Assembly (NCBI GenBank): GCA_030248215.1
Contig: JASANG010001137.1
Location: 20,123 to 84,122, forward strand
Length of the DNA stretch: 64,000 bases
Direction: 5' to 3'
Origin: Enoplolaimus lenunculus
Taxonomy: Eukaryota > Nematoda > Enoplea > Enoplida > Thoracostomopsidae
Under the pieces are notes generated by a model. The model was not told where the DNA came from and ran no database searches. It worked only from the letters and a program-made list of their open reading frames with translations. The position numbers and the translations under genes are program-made. Below are positions 1-11,442 of this stretch, one piece after another (position 1 is the stretch's first letter; every line of letters starts with the position of its first letter).

Positions 1-142
1 TTCAACGAAACCCAGACTTGGTCTCGCAAATTTTCGGCGAAAATAACCTAACACCCGCGATCCGGATACAACTCTATTTGAAGATGCACCTTTTTTACGT
101 ATTGCGTTTATTACATTAATAAAATGCTAATGTGTGTTTTAG

Positions 143-469
143 AAGGTGCAACGGGCGGTGTAGCGCTTGAACAGAACAACGCTACTTCACCAATGCCCAG
201 CCCGAGTACGGCGCCGCGTGAATCATTTTCGAAACTGAATGAGGAAGGTGTTCTATCGTGTTCACTCAACGATGATTCTAAACCATTTAGTGGTGCGTCT
301 CGGTCTGCAAGTCAACTGTCAGTTCCATCGGTGGTCACACCGACGTCAAAAAATTTTTCCGGTAGTCAACCATTTCCGTTACTGCTTACTGGAGATGCAA
401 GCTCAGTGGCGGTAACCACCGACGATAATCAGGGGTTTGGGGATGTAGCTCAATCGGCTGAGGCCCCGG
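143..469 (+). CDS. FCHO: Muniscin exon (first in window)
   Basis: Acceptor tgtgttttag ends at 142 and the donor gg|gtgaga follows 469. The exon starts in the middle of a codon, so an upstream exon exists outside the window. It encodes a low-complexity Ser/Thr/Pro/Asn linker (MPSPSTAPRESFSK, LSVPSVVTPTSK) of the type that separates the F-BAR and mu-homology domains. It ends after one base of a codon, matching the next exon. Confidence 0.7.
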
Positions 470-3400
470 GTGAGAATCTTAATTATTTTTAAGTTTAACT
501 ATGTCGTTCACTGTAATTTCGTAAAAGTTACATAGCGCCGGAACGTGGTAGTAGCGGTGGATTTTGCAACATTTTAGGTAATTTCGTTGATTTAAATAAA
601 TACTTAACTTAACTGAAGGAAATAAAATATGCTATTGTTAACGAGCGCGATAAGTCAGAAATGCCTTGCCCTTGATGTTAAGCTAGTATAGTTGCGCTGC
701 TAATTCAATTAACCGAGATTTGTATGCAGAAACACTTTGGCGCTGCTAATTCAATTAACCAAGATTTGTATGCAGAAACACTTATTCTATACCAGACCAC
801 ATTAATTCAGCCACTTATTTATGAGGTCATACTCAAAGTAGGGTTTCAGAAACCCAACCAATGTTGTCAAAATAATCATTGTATGTGGAGCGTTAAAAAA
901 ACTGAAAACATCTTAGGTTTCTTTTGTGAAATTGTGCTAAAAACCGAAAGAAACGTCTATCATTTACTGTCTATTGATGATCAAGACGCTGTATAGTGTT
1001 TGTTGCAACTTACTACAACAACTAAGCTTATCCTTGTTTGATGGAAAATACTTAACATACGTAGCTTTTTAATCGCTCATTATATCAGATACGCGTGGTT
1101 GTGTGTTTAGGCTGCAGTGAGTGTTCTTTAAGGAGATTTTGTGTGAAGCTGTGAACGAGTGTAAACCAGCTCTGTTTGAATAACATCGTTAGCAAACGCG
1201 ATGAAACTTTTAGGAAAATGACTGTTATGGCTCAACCAATACAGAATACAAAAATTTTAGAGAGATGGTAGTTGTTCTTCACGACCACTTAGCATTAAAA
1301 CAAATTTGTAGATAATTGAACCTGCAACGATAACTTTCCGTGCGTTTCGGTTATGTTCAGAGTTATTTTGTGGATATGGAGGCAGCGTTCATTATGTTGA
1401 ATTTGCTTCGTCTAATAATGCATCTGAAAATACGCCTTGCCAACAAGACGAAGATAACTTAGATATTTTGAGCGCGTGCTATAGAATTGAATTTTAAATT
1501 GTTACTTAGCGTGTTAGCTTGTAATATTTAGTAATAGATATTACATACACATGCTATAATGTATAGTGTTGACTATTCATGCAAGCGCGTTTATATATCT
1601 TGGACGAATGTTAATTTTGTGATAATTTTTAGGTAATGACAAAGAACAAACGTCTGGGACTGGACCGAAACAACGGCGTCCGCTGACAATTGGGTTGTTG
1701 AAGAAAAATCGAAAAGCAGCAAGTTCGACCGCGGCCGGTCAGAGCGAGCGCGTGGGAAGTGGAAAAACAAAACCTTCTGGTGACTCTACCGCAATTACAA
1801 CAGATGAAATTGTTTCGAACAACGCAACTGTAGCACCAGTTGAAAATAATCAACATGTTCTTGATGCCTTCTATGCTACGTCTCCAGGTGAAAGAGGTAA
1901 TAGTCAGGTCGATTATATAGAAAAGGATATTGCAGTATTTCAGGTCATTGCTTCAAGAGAAAAAGGCGTATGTAATGTAAAAATGTTTTTTACGTTGAGT
2001 TATGAATGAAAAACGCTTTGTTTACAAATACTAAGTTAAACGGAAAGGAATCCAAATGTAGTATAAACACGTACATCGTTTTGCCTACTGTGAACCTACA
2101 ATACTTTAGAAAAATTAGTTGTATGCAGAATGTCGTACGTATGGTTGACAAAGTATTTGTTATCAGTTCGCTGGTTTCAGGACCTATATCAGTGGCAATA
2201 GGTACTACAGACAGTTGAGAATTAGCTGCTAGAAAGATTCATCATTGCGTTGCGATGAGTTGCGAATGCTATTTTTTTCTTAAAACGAACGTAGATCAAA
2301 AATCAATGGAACCGTCGCTGGCAATTCGTTTGATTTTCCATCTACGTTTTTTCAAACAACAGCATTCGCAACGCAATCCGGACTATTTGTTGCTCTTTCG
2401 AAACTGAACAGTGTTACCTTGGAAGTGCTAAAGTTTTTTCTTAAAACATAGATGGGAAACCAAACGAATCACCGGCGCTTGAATCAAAACAGTCGGCTGA
2501 GATTAGCACGAGAGGCGCAACGGCCAGAACTCGTTTAGAAGATTCGGACACGGATGGCAGTTGGTCGGATGATGATGACGATGACCAAGATTTAAATTTG
2601 AGACGAATTCAAATTAAAATCAAAGATAAATCTGAGGGAGAAAAGGTAAATTATATAGTACATTGTATTGCACGATATTGTGGTTAGGTACTGAGGACCT
2701 CTGTTTGATGAAAGCTTAGCGAAACTCTTGATATGTATCCCGGCTTAACTCCCCATCGATGATTTTCTGCCCGTCAAGTATTCTTAAGCGCTTAGAGCAA
2801 TATCTTTTTGTGCGTTATCCTATTTTATCGGTGAATATTCTTCAATTCAGAATTTTCAAACGTAAAGTACCTGGGGTCCGGTAGAACCTTCACACCCTCA
2901 TGGTACACAGTGAGCACCAATTAAGGGTCACACATGTATGAGTGCATGCGGTGTAATTTCAATTTCGGAATAATAGAGATTAATAATCAATTTAATTAGA
3001 GAGCCTATGCCAAGAGAAATTTACAAATAATTGGCACTTTTCGTGAGCATCGACATCGGCACTGCAAAGAAATTGCCGATTCTTTGCTGATAATTTTTGC
3101 CCATATAACGGTCTGTTGGAATGCTATCAGTTTCATTTCTGGGCGCATATCTGTGTATCTGGTCAGGAAAACTGTTATTTTTTGCGTTTGTATTTTGAAA
3201 AATTAATTGAAATGAACTGTTCTTATAAAATTTTAATCGTTTATGATGGTTAGAGTTTACGTCTTCATATAATGATGTAATGTAGTCTACTATCTGTTTA
3301 TTACGCTTTGTGTACTATGGGTATCGGCACATCCCTAATTGGGGTTTTAAAATTTTAACCGTTCATTAACTACGTGCTAATTTGCATTACTGGTTTAGCT

Positions 3401-6400
3401 TAAATTAGGACTTTTTAAATTATTTCAATGATTATTAGGGTTACAAGCAATATCATTTCATTGCTAAAGGATTTTCAGTGGCGAGAAATCTGAATAAATT
3501 ATTTACAAACCTCCAAAACCGATAATTGAACAGTTAGCTAATGGCTAATTTGCCTAGGGTTAGTGAATGGATTTTGGGCGCGAGCAATTTGAATAAATTG
3601 TTTATAAACCTCCAAAACCGATAATTGAATAGTTAGCTAATAGCTAATTTGCATATTAGTACAAGTGATTAAGTTTGCATTAGGACTTTAAAATTATTTC
3701 AATGATTATTATGGTTACAAGCAATCAAATTCAGTACTAAAAGTTTTTCGACAGCGATAAATCAAAATATTGTTTATAACCCTTCAAAACCTATCTACGA
3801 ATACTTAGCTAATAAACTAAGTGGCATATTAGATTAATTGGAAAGTAAGTGGGTGAAACTACCCGTTTGTACTTTATAAGTTTGGAATGTTTAACTAGAC
3901 TGATTAAAAAGTAAGTATATCCGAGCTTCACTCAATACATGTAGTTCTACTACGACTGGTTGCATAATATGTTGTAATTTACCACTTTTTGACTAACCGA
4001 ATTCGTTCGTTTTAAAATAAACTTTCGATAAAACGCTTGTTCGTATTTAAACGTGCAACAAATCGAACTGGTGGTAATTTAGTAGTTGTATAACTTTTTA
4101 CACCACGTATACTTTAGATATACGCGTCAACGGACGAGTTACGTCAAGCAACTGACAATTTGTCGCGGCTGAATTTAGGATCGGCTTCTCATTATCAACC
4201 ATCATCGCCAGATACTGCTACCAATACAGGAGCTCAGTCAAGTTTACTACACCGACAACTGCCAAGCAGATCTGATCCATGGACAGGGATTTCATCACAA
4301 CATGACCCTCACTCCCGTGACACAGCGTTACATCGCTCGTTTCCGAAATCCATCTCGTTTACACCGTTTGCTGTTGCCGCATCACAGAGCGGCCATAACG
4401 CGACGGCAACAGCTCTGACTCCGAAAGATTATTTTGGCATAAAACAGACGAACGGAACGCCAGAGTCAGGCGGAGAAACTGTTGTGAATTGGGGTGGAAC
4501 AAAGTCGCAGCCGAATATCGCAAACGAAATCTACGCAACGGTTGGTCCGAAGAGTGATAACACGAAAGGATCAGGTAGACGATTTTAACTGAATAGAGAT
4601 GTATACAACGAAGGGATAGAGTCGACGAATCGCTCCCGAATTTTCGAGAGACGAAAAGCGATATAAACAGGCTTTAGAAAAAACCTCAGTATCCTAAGAT
4701 GCCAAAAAACTCACTTAATATTATACCCTCTCGATCGAAAATCCTGGTTATCTATTCTTTTGAAATTGACTTTGTTAATCTTGCTAAGGTTTGCTGTCAC
4801 TGATTGATGTTTGATTTCCTAGCAAAATTGTGTTTGGTCTTCCCATAGGTTTCGGTTTTGTTCACTTTTCTTTTTGATGAACGTTTGTTATTTGAGCTTA
4901 ATACAGTTTAGTATTTAATATTGAGTCGCTAGCTAAACATTGAAAAATTCTGGCATTAATATTATTTTTGTTGACACTTTATCAGCAAATTTTACGTTGC
5001 CATTGTTTTTATGAGCTTGAAAAATATTTCGAAAGAATTACGGTTGCGCTATACTTTTATTCACGTCCGACGCCGTCCGTCAGCCATACTGCGCCGTCTG
5101 TCACCCATACTGTGCCGTCCGTCAATCGTACTGCGCCCTCCGTCACCCGTACTGCGCCCTCCGTCACCCGTACTGCGCCGTCTGTCCTCGTATGGTGCCG
5201 GCCGTCACCGTGTGGTATCGTGTCGCAAATAAATCACGTGCGATACCGTGTTGCGACAGACGGTGACGGACGGTGCCGTAGGGGTAACGCACGGTGACGG
5301 ACGGCGCCGCACAAGTATAGTGCAACCTTAAATACAATTATTCCAAGAACCCAAAGTGAAAGTACTTGAATAACAAAGAATGATGTATTCGTTTTGATTA
5401 GTTTTTAAAAACGAGTATTTTTCAGTTATTCTTATCAAAGGTGCGTGTATAGTTTACGGTTTGATTATTGGGCCGGAACAATAGGCACAAACAATGTGCT
5501 AGGCAGCATCGTGTTTTAGGTCGCCATGGGATTGAGCGTCGCAGTGAATCCGTGTCATCCACAAATTCCATCAGGTAAAAATTGTTCGAAAATTGGAAAG
5601 TATAAGCAGAGTTTATTTATATTTCGATTCCCTATTTGACTCCGATTCCGGCTTGCTGTATGTACTTTGAAATCTGATCGCACCCTAGCTAGCAGGCTGC
5701 TGTTAAATTGTTAGTGATGGAGTAAAAATTTAAATGGTAACGTTCGTTACATATTGAACAATATAAACCGTTAATTTCAATCAAACCATATCGGAAGCGC
5801 CACCCTAAGTTTTATTTCGTTGCAGCGCAACGCTTCCTGTTCGAGCCCGGCCTAGGCCAGTGACGCCAATTGGAAGCTGCAGTGGAAATTTTCGAGCAGC
5901 AAGTGCAGCACCGCCGGTTTTGCCGCCAAGAAACGTTGTTTCTCCGCCACATATTTCCATGGTAAATATGGCAGTCATCGATAGATTAAAAGTGTGCTGT
6001 AATCATGACTGCATTTGTTGTTTATTGCGTTCGCGGTTTTGTAAGTGTTTTGCGACCAACTTGGGTTCAAAAATGCACTAACAGTTGAGTTTTTAGTCGC
6101 CAATCGCGTTTAGAGAATCGCGATTGGAATCGCGTTTACAACCGATTGACAATTTAATACCCGGAAATTATTGCTGCAAAAGTGGGTATCATCGCGATAA
6201 TAATGAACAACTATAATGACGGTTGCGTTCATTTAACGAGTAAGCGCGATCAGCGTCACGTTTTGAATGCAATCGCGATTGCACTTAAATTTTGTTTGTG
6301 ACTGCATATTTGGTTGTGATACACTTTTGTCGAGTTGAGAGTACGTTGCCATTATGGGATAGTACCGGGTGGCATAAAAAATTACCACAAAGTATACCAC

Positions 6401-9400
6401 AACCGGAAATATCGAAAACATGATGTGAATTAAAGCGCCGTATGAAATAATTTCTGAAGGAGGCCCACAGGTTTGTACCCATGTTGGGGTCAACAAGAAG
6501 TGTACAATTTTTAAAATGGTATACCGTTAAGCCCGGCTTACGTCATTTGTCTTTGTTAATTCAACCTTAACGACTGTCGCAACAAGAATACACAGTATAT
6601 TTACATCGTGTTGCACGTAAGATAAGATAACGTTAACACGAAATTTTAGTAGGGTGGCGGTACAAAAACCGCAGTAAACGGCGGATAATGAGATGTATTC
6701 AAACCTTTCACTGATTTAGTCCAGCTGCGAATAGGAGACAACATAGTTTAGCTTAAAACAGCAATTACTGAAAAGGTGCTGACTTTTGCTTCATTTGCAT
6801 TTCAGTAAGCATGGCAATGAGTGAGTTTTAATTATAGGTTTGCAAATAGCGCAGTATTCTTACAGAGCAGACAGTGTGTGAAATTTTGATATATGTTTCC
6901 TAGTCTGCAAATTTCAGTAAAACATATACGCAAAACATTGGAAAGTAAAACTTTAGATCGATGCGAAGCTTAAAATATAATATATCAGCCTTTGATGGAT
7001 ATATGTTATTCTAGCCGTCTGACTCAGTGACTAGCGAACCAACGTCGGTACTTGCATCCGGAGGTAATACGCTATCGATTGCAAGCCCGTCTGTTAGCTC
7101 GTTAATTAGCCGTTCCGATAGTTTGGCGTCGCTATCTGACGGCTTTTCACCATTTTCAACTAGTACTGGTATGGGCGGTTACGGATATGGTACCGCATCG
7201 ATTGGTTCATTTTCAATGTCCTCTCGCGGGCCGTCCCCTCTGACAGTTGGATCTATGCTCGATGTCATTCCGTTAGCTGTTGGTAAGCTGATCAACGGGG
7301 GTTTGAATGGTTACAGAATCAGTTGCACTAAGTGGCAGTGTTTGAACCGGAAGTGAATTTTGTCGAAGTCGGAGTCGGAATTCAATTTTTTGGCGGAACC
7401 ACAATCGAAAGCGGAATTTTCAATTTGAAATGCGTTTTGGCTTTGTTAATTTTTGACTGGTAAAACAAGTTGTTTTATTTCGTTTATACAATTTGTGTCT
7501 GTGTAAGTTTTCATCCACAAAGTATAATTCTTTAAGTTACCTGGATATACTATACATTTTCGTTCCGCTCCTTTTCATTGTCTTAAATCAAGGTAGGAAA
7601 GACTAAGTTTACAGTTGAAAATGCTGGTAGAAAACACAGCGTGATCAGAAATCGGCATCGGAAGGAAAATTTTTTCAAAATTTCAGCTGGAATCGGGATT
7701 CAGTTGGAACTCTGCTAAATTGCATAGAAAAGCTTACATTTATTAATGAGACGGTAAGTGATAGTGCGCCGCTCTTTAATTAAAATTTTTAAACAGCTTT
7801 TTTAAGCTTGAACTCCCATATTAATTTGTGATTTTGTTATCGTTATAGCTAATTTTAGTACATACGTTTTTTGTAAACAAATGATAGAACACGATTATGA
7901 GAACGATAGTATTCACTTTAATGCTGCGTTGCTTTACAGTGTTGATGCTGCAAATATTGCAACATTTTCATGTGTATATTGTATTGATTGAATCGTTTGT
8001 CGGTACGAGATACTTGCAACACGTGTTTTTGAACAACATGACAGATGCAAAACTTTTCGTTCAACAGGAATTTGTAAATGCAACAAAGAGAAAACATAAT
8101 ATAGTTGCACAATTTTTTGTTTTTCAAAATTTGCTACTGACCCTGAAGGATAATATTGTAGCAAATGCTTCAGTTGAGCAAGTGCTTTGCCTATACAGTG
8201 TGTTCTGACTGCATTCTATGTTATATTTAATTTGTTTATGTTAAAAAAGTATTTAATTGCTGCCTGATTAGCTATCAGCGAGATATCGGACAGTTTGAAA
8301 AAGTTTTAGTGCAGTCATTGAACAATCTTAGGTAGCGCAGTTGTTTATGTTCACTAATATTAAGAAGTGTTATAAATTGTTACTTCAGCTATTACTGAAA
8401 CTGTACACGCGCGTTGCGTTGGTGATAATCTGGATGCGTGGCTTGTCAAAGTGGATGGTCTGGTCACGATTGCATTCCCCGCTGTCCTAGTGTCGCTTCT
8501 TGGATCCGCTTGCGCTCAGGATACCACCACCGCCACAGCAGATGTTTTAAGTTCATCGCATGGTGCTGAGTCAACGGAGAATACGTCCAACAACATTAAA
8601 CTGCCTCAGTTGACGTTTTCACTCAGTCTCGCGACTTCTACCGCAATTGAATCGATTCGCCCAAATCCTCAATTCTTGAAGCAGGTTAGATATGTCATGA
8701 TTAAGATGTTTCTCTGTTGAAAGTTTGGTTATGCTTATAATTGCAGTCCAAGTGATTAAAAATTTAATATTAGGCAATCGCTGCCGCAGTCGCTGTTACG
8801 GTCGCAGTAACAGCGAGTAATTCAAGTGAAGTCTAGTTTGACGCGATCGCATTTGTGCTTATTTCTGACTGTTTTAATGCGGCACCATTGATTCCATACC
8901 GAAAATATTCTGCGGTTTTGTGTTTCGGGAATTACTTGAAACTGCGGCCTGTGGACAACTGTTCAGCTACTCTAACCACTACAGTACGCAGCTATAATAA
9001 GGCGCTGGCTGGGTTGGTAACTTTCAGTACAAACACTTTCGTAATATTATAAATTTTGCTTTAGTATAATTTTGTTTTATTAATTAAAGTTTAACGTTAA
9101 TATAATATGCTTTGCGCGTAGGAGTTTGTTAATACGCTTATTAAATTACTAGTACAGCCGAGATATAGTTTATCATGATGCAAACAAAAACTAACTGCAA
9201 AGGTAATATTAAAATGTAATTAAGATTCATTCTTTTATTTTGTAACCTGCAGTTTCGACATGTTACTATTTTACTGCATGTGTAACAAAGTTTTTACTAC
9301 CTAGTATTGCGGTATTGCTGCATGTCGTTTAAAATATTACGTTAGCATAAGGGTTGTCTTTATGACTAATTCAGGTCAGCAACACTGATACGGCCAACGA

Positions 9401-10157
9401 TGGAATCTCTTCTGTTAACAACAACAACAACATTAACGATTCTTCATATTTATATTTTGAGTTTAACATGGATTCACTTTGTGCGTACTTGAAAATGCAG
9501 CACGAACGTTCACCTGGCCAGCCTCACTATAATCTTAACGCAGTAGTTTATAAACTTGCAAAACCGCAACCGAAATATTCGATTCCGGTGCGGCTGTCAT
9601 GCTATTGGCGCAACGCGCCAACACATACCGATATTCGGATCGATTATGCCCTTGCTCCAATATCTAGCGCTTCCACAACAACTACTGGCCCAGGAAGCGG
9701 TACCGAAGCTGGTTCCACGTCTGTGAATGGTGGAAATTGCGGAGGATGTCCGTTACCTGGACCGTTCCTCAATTTGTCGTTCACTGTACCTGTGGACGGT
9801 GCCGTTGTCAGCCATCAGAGCCAGCCAGAGTCATCGTGGGATGTTGAGCGGCGCGAGTTACGCTGGCGATTAACGGAGTTGTCTCGCCACGGCGATGCAA
9901 CCGGCTCTTTGAAAGCTCGGTTGAATTTGAACCCAGCGTCGTACAGCAATGCTGTTGTGAATGGTGGTGCTCAACCTATATCCGATTCTGGGGTAGGTGG
10001 CACCCCTGCGCCAAAACCAATAACTGTGACTTGGACGACAAACGAAGCTTCAATGAGCGGAACTGTGTTCGTTCTATCCAGTTCTGGATGGCGAGTTTCG
10101 TTGATGCGTCGAAAAGTTGTCGCTGGGAAGTATTTGGTTGAACCGCAAGTGCGATAA
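143..10157 (+). CDS. FCHO: Muniscin (FCHO/Syp1-type endocytic adaptor), 3' nine exons
   Basis: Muniscins bind membrane and AP-2 and help start clathrin-coated pits at the plasma membrane. Nine exons join in phase: 143-469, 1633-1887 (or 1896), 2452-2645, 4118-4574, 5520-5574, 5826-5961, 7015-7282, 8389-8684, 9375-10157, all with GT-AG borders, giving about 920 codons. The first exons encode a Ser/Thr/Pro-rich linker, then an acidic DDDDDD run followed by a basic RIQIKIKDK segment and ASTDELRQ, which is the usual muniscin order. A proline-rich stretch follows (exon 6). The mu-homology domain opens at RGPSPLT...IPLAV (exon 7), continues AITETVHA (exon 8) and ends SLMRRKVVAGKYLVEP (exon 9), matching FCHO/SGIP1 C-termini. 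The F-BAR N-terminus must lie left of position 1. A Gly/Ser/Thr-rich insert of about 30 residues interrupts the domain. FCHO is preferred to SGIP1 because of the linker order; the split between them is an inference. Confidence 0.88.
692..783 (+). repeat. Tandem duplication of about 46 bp in muniscin intron
   Basis: Two adjacent copies of gcgctgctaattcaattaac followed by (c/a)agatttgtatgcagaaacac, starting near 695 and 741, differ by very few bases. It looks like a recent local duplication inside the 1.16-kb intron 470-1632, in which nothing else was recognised. Confidence 0.8.
1633..1887 (+). CDS. FCHO: Muniscin exon, linker
   Basis: Acceptor aatttttag ends at 1632. The reading frame GNDKEQTSGTGPKQRRPL is a basic, Ser/Thr/Gly-rich linker. 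Two donors fit the phase: ccag|gtgaaa after 1887 and agag|gtaata after 1896; they differ by three residues. Both leave one base of a codon and complete an Asp codon with the next exon. Confidence 0.65.
2452..2645 (+). CDS. FCHO: Muniscin exon, acidic-to-basic linker
   Basis: Acceptor aaaacatag ends at 2451 and donor aaag|gtaaat follows 2645. The exon encodes GKPNESPALESKQ, then DSDTDGSWSDDDDDDQD and the basic LRRIQIKIKDKSEGEK. In muniscins an acidic serine stretch followed by a K/R-I-x-I-K-I-K segment precedes the AP-2-activating linker. The exon ends on a whole codon. Confidence 0.75.
3320..3840 (+). repeat. Diverged repeat with three internal copies in muniscin intron
   Basis: Three diverged copies of a unit of roughly 100-200 bp contain aacctccaaaaccgataatt and gttagctaatrgctaatttg (near 3480-3560, 3575-3655 and 3740-3830). 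The opening cctaattggggttttaaaat recurs near 12535, so this is a dispersed repeat. The rest of the intron 2646-4117 shows nothing recognisable. Confidence 0.6.
4118..4574 (+). CDS. FCHO: Muniscin exon, central linker
   Basis: Acceptor tactttag ends at 4117 and donor tcag|gtagac follows 4574. The exon opens in phase 0 with IYASTDELRQATDNLSRL, which resembles the A-S-V-D-E-L-R segment following the basic stretch in FCHO proteins. The remainder is Ser/Thr/Gln-rich and contains LTPKDYFGIKQT and ISFTPFAV. It ends after one base of a codon. Confidence 0.8.
5042..5327. mobile_element. TIR element carrying a 21-bp GC-rich minisatellite
   Basis: Terminal inverted repeats GGTTGCGCTATACTT (left) and the reverse complement of AAGTATAGTGCAACC (right) bound a 286-bp element in the muniscin intron. 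Inside are about seven 21-bp units of the type gccgtccgtcacccgtactgc (5072-5217) and a palindrome around 5197-5273. Related termini occur at 58962 and 59954-60095. TTA/TTAA triplets flank the ends but no clear target duplication was found. It is non-autonomous; superfamily not identified. Confidence 0.7.
5072..5217 (+). repeat. 21-bp minisatellite, seven units
   Basis: Units start near 5072, 5093, 5114, 5135, 5156, 5177 and 5197 and differ by one to five bases. The unit length is a multiple of three, so several reading frames stay open (PSVSHTA-like repeats); these are not genes. It lies inside the TIR element 5042-5327. Confidence 0.85.
5520..5574 (+). CDS. FCHO: Muniscin short exon
   Basis: A 55-bp exon between acceptor gtgttttag (ends 5519) and donor atcag|gtaaaa (after 5574). 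It encodes RHGIERRSESVSSTNSI. It was chosen because its entry (two bases) and exit (two bases) phases match both neighbours exactly. Confidence 0.65.
5826..5961 (+). CDS. FCHO: Muniscin exon, proline-rich
   Basis: Acceptor tcgttgcag ends at 5825 and donor catg|gtaaat follows 5961. It encodes SATLPVRARPRPVTPIG, then AAPPVLPPRN and SPPHISM, a proline-rich segment that could bind SH3 domains (inference). It ends on a whole codon. Confidence 0.75.
5962..7014 (+). other. Muniscin intron, no recognised content
   Basis: A 1.05-kb intron. A few inverted atcgcgatt/aatcgcgat motifs lie near 6105-6280. No element ends or coding potential could be supported. Confidence 0.5.
7015..7282 (+). CDS. FCHO: Muniscin exon, start of mu-homology domain
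   Basis: Acceptor ttattctag ends at 7014 and donor gttg|gtaagc follows 7282. It encodes a Ser-rich run (SVSSLISRSDSLASLSDGFS), then SMSSRGPSPLTVGSMLDVIP and LAV, which matches the S-R-G-P-S-P-L-T...(I/L)P-(L/V)-A opening of the FCHO mu-homology domain. Confidence 0.85.
7283..8388 (+). other. Muniscin intron with possible repeat debris
   Basis: A 1.1-kb intron. At about 7365-7430 and 7640-7700 there are ggagtcggaattc and atcggcatcggaagg motifs that resemble degraded pieces of the GCCGGAGCCGGAGG hAT-like family seen elsewhere in the window. Nothing else recognisable. Confidence 0.35.
8389..8684 (+). CDS. FCHO: Muniscin exon, mu-homology domain part 1
   Basis: Acceptor ttacttcag ends at 8388 and donor gcag|gttaga follows 8684. 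It encodes AITETVHARCVGDNLDAWLV, then KVDGLVTIAFPAVLVSLLG, matching the A-x-T-E-T-V-x-A...V-x-I-x-G-x-(V/M)-x-(I/L)-(S/A)-F-P-A pattern of muniscins. A Ser/Thr-rich insert (AQDTTTATADVLSSS) follows, then LPQLTFSLSLATS. It ends on a whole codon. Confidence 0.85.
8790..8816. repeat. Short perfect hairpin in muniscin intron
   Basis: TCGCTGTTAC and GTAACAGCGA form a 10-bp perfect stem around a 7-base loop in the intron 8685-9374. No function is implied by the sequence. Confidence 0.6.
9375..10157 (+). CDS. FCHO: Muniscin terminal exon, mu-homology domain part 2 and stop
   Basis: Acceptor taattcag ends at 9374; the exon runs 260 codons to TAA at 10155-10157. It encodes FNMDSLCAYLKMQHERSPGQ, the beta-strands YSIPVRLSCYWR and FTVPVDGAVVSHQSQPESSW, RRELRWRLTELS, and the C-terminal GWRVSLMRRKVVAGKYLVEP. 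These follow human FCHO/SGIP1 strand order closely. A Gly/Ser/Thr insert (SSASTTTTGPGSGTEAGS) sits where vertebrate proteins have a short turn. Confidence 0.9.
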   Translation, partial: VSNTDTANDGISSVNNNNNINDSSYLYFEFNMDSLCAYLKMQHERSPGQPHYNLNAVVYKLAKPQPKYSIPVRLSCYWRNAPTHTDIRIDYALAPISSASTTTTGPGSGTEAGSTSVNGGNCGGCPLPGPFLNLSFTVPVDGAVVSHQSQPESSWDVERRELRWRLTELSRHGDATGSLKARLNLNPASYSNAVVNGGAQPISDSGVGGTPAPKPITVTWTTNEASMSGTVFVLSSSGWRVSLMRRKVVAGKYLVEPQVR

Positions 10158-10760
10158 GTGACAAAAGATTATTAATTTTTGTGAAACACTCTGTTAAATC
10201 AGTGGTAGCGAACATGAGCTCTTATTTGCTTTGGTGATGGTTTTTAGTACGGTGCTTCCGATATCGAGTTTTAGCAAGCACTTACTATTTGCCTTCAGAG
10301 TAGTATGTATTTGCCGAACTTAGATTACGCATTGAACAATGCTATATTATTGGAACTTAAATTGCTAAATTAAGCACCATTAATTTTTTGAAATCTCATT
10401 TAAATTAATATATAATAGCTGGGTGCGCAAAAGCTTAATGCTCGTTTAAGATCTGGTTTTTTGACATATATGTCTTATCTTTTCCAAAAGAATAACAAAA
10501 TTTATATCTATTGATAGCAGTGAATAATTTGTTTTTCTAAATCAGTTTCTGTTTTAACTATGTGGAGAAATGTAAGCTAAATATGTAAGTTTATGACAGA
10601 TTATTTCAGATATACTTATGACGCAGTGAATGTGTCATAAACGTAGCTCAAACTTCTATTCGAACTTAAACGTATAGCATTCTATCTATTAGTATTGTTT
10701 ATCCATTATTCATCATATAAATGTAATGCATATACTCGTTCTACATCCCTATTTACCAAA

Positions 10761-10766
10761 AATAAA
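10761..10766 (+). terminator. Possible poly(A) signal of the muniscin gene
   Basis: AATAAA about 600 bp after the muniscin stop codon, in an AT-rich stretch without other genes. Position and motif are the only support. Confidence 0.3.
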
Positions 10767-10999
10767 ATATATATTGTTTGCAGTGCTGATATAACTTTTG
10801 TTTTGAGTACAATGCCGTAGGAAACAATGTTCAAAGTTCTTGCCATCGGAATTACTTGTGATATTTTCCGCGGACTATAATAACGTAAGTTTAAGCTTTA
10901 CATTTTTGCCTGGGCTGAAAATTATGTTGACGAATATGCTTATACTACTGTTACGGCGCTCGGTCTTTTCCGTTAACCTGCACAGTCCGTATAAATTTT

Positions 11000-11230
11000 T
11001 TGTCAGCCAAAAGGTGTTAAATTTCCCGCAATCAGATGATTGGTTACCGAATTATGGTCAAATAACTGATTTGGCGCCGTTGGCCAAAATTTTCCGTCCC
11101 AAGGGGCCCCAACTGCGACCTTGGGACTTTAAAATCGAATTTTTTAAAAATTGCAATTTGGACGTGGAGAGATCACGGGAGGTCATGGGAAGCTCAATTA
11201 TCCAAAATTATGTTAAATCCAACGTTTTTT
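11000..11230. mobile_element. Fragment related to the foldback element at 45370-45840
   Basis: The stretch shares short motifs (gcaatttggacgtggagaga, ccaaggggccccaactgcgacc and a ttttaaaaattgcaattt core) with the inverted arms at 45370-45460 and 45715-45830. Only one arm is visible here, so this is a partial or decayed copy. Confidence 0.4.
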
Positions 11231-11442
11231 GAGTAAACTCGGGCCAGTGGGTTAACAGAAAAGACCAACAACGGTGCTTAGCTAATAGATGGGCCACGAG
11301 TTTTAGCGTGTATTAATCGTGAAGATAAGAATAACGGAAGCAGATCGTAATCAAAAACGGAAACAGAAAACGGATATTGAAGTATAAAAGCTTCAAAGAT
11401 GTTTTATTTTTCTGCTAATAATTGAGGCATGCAATTATTCAC

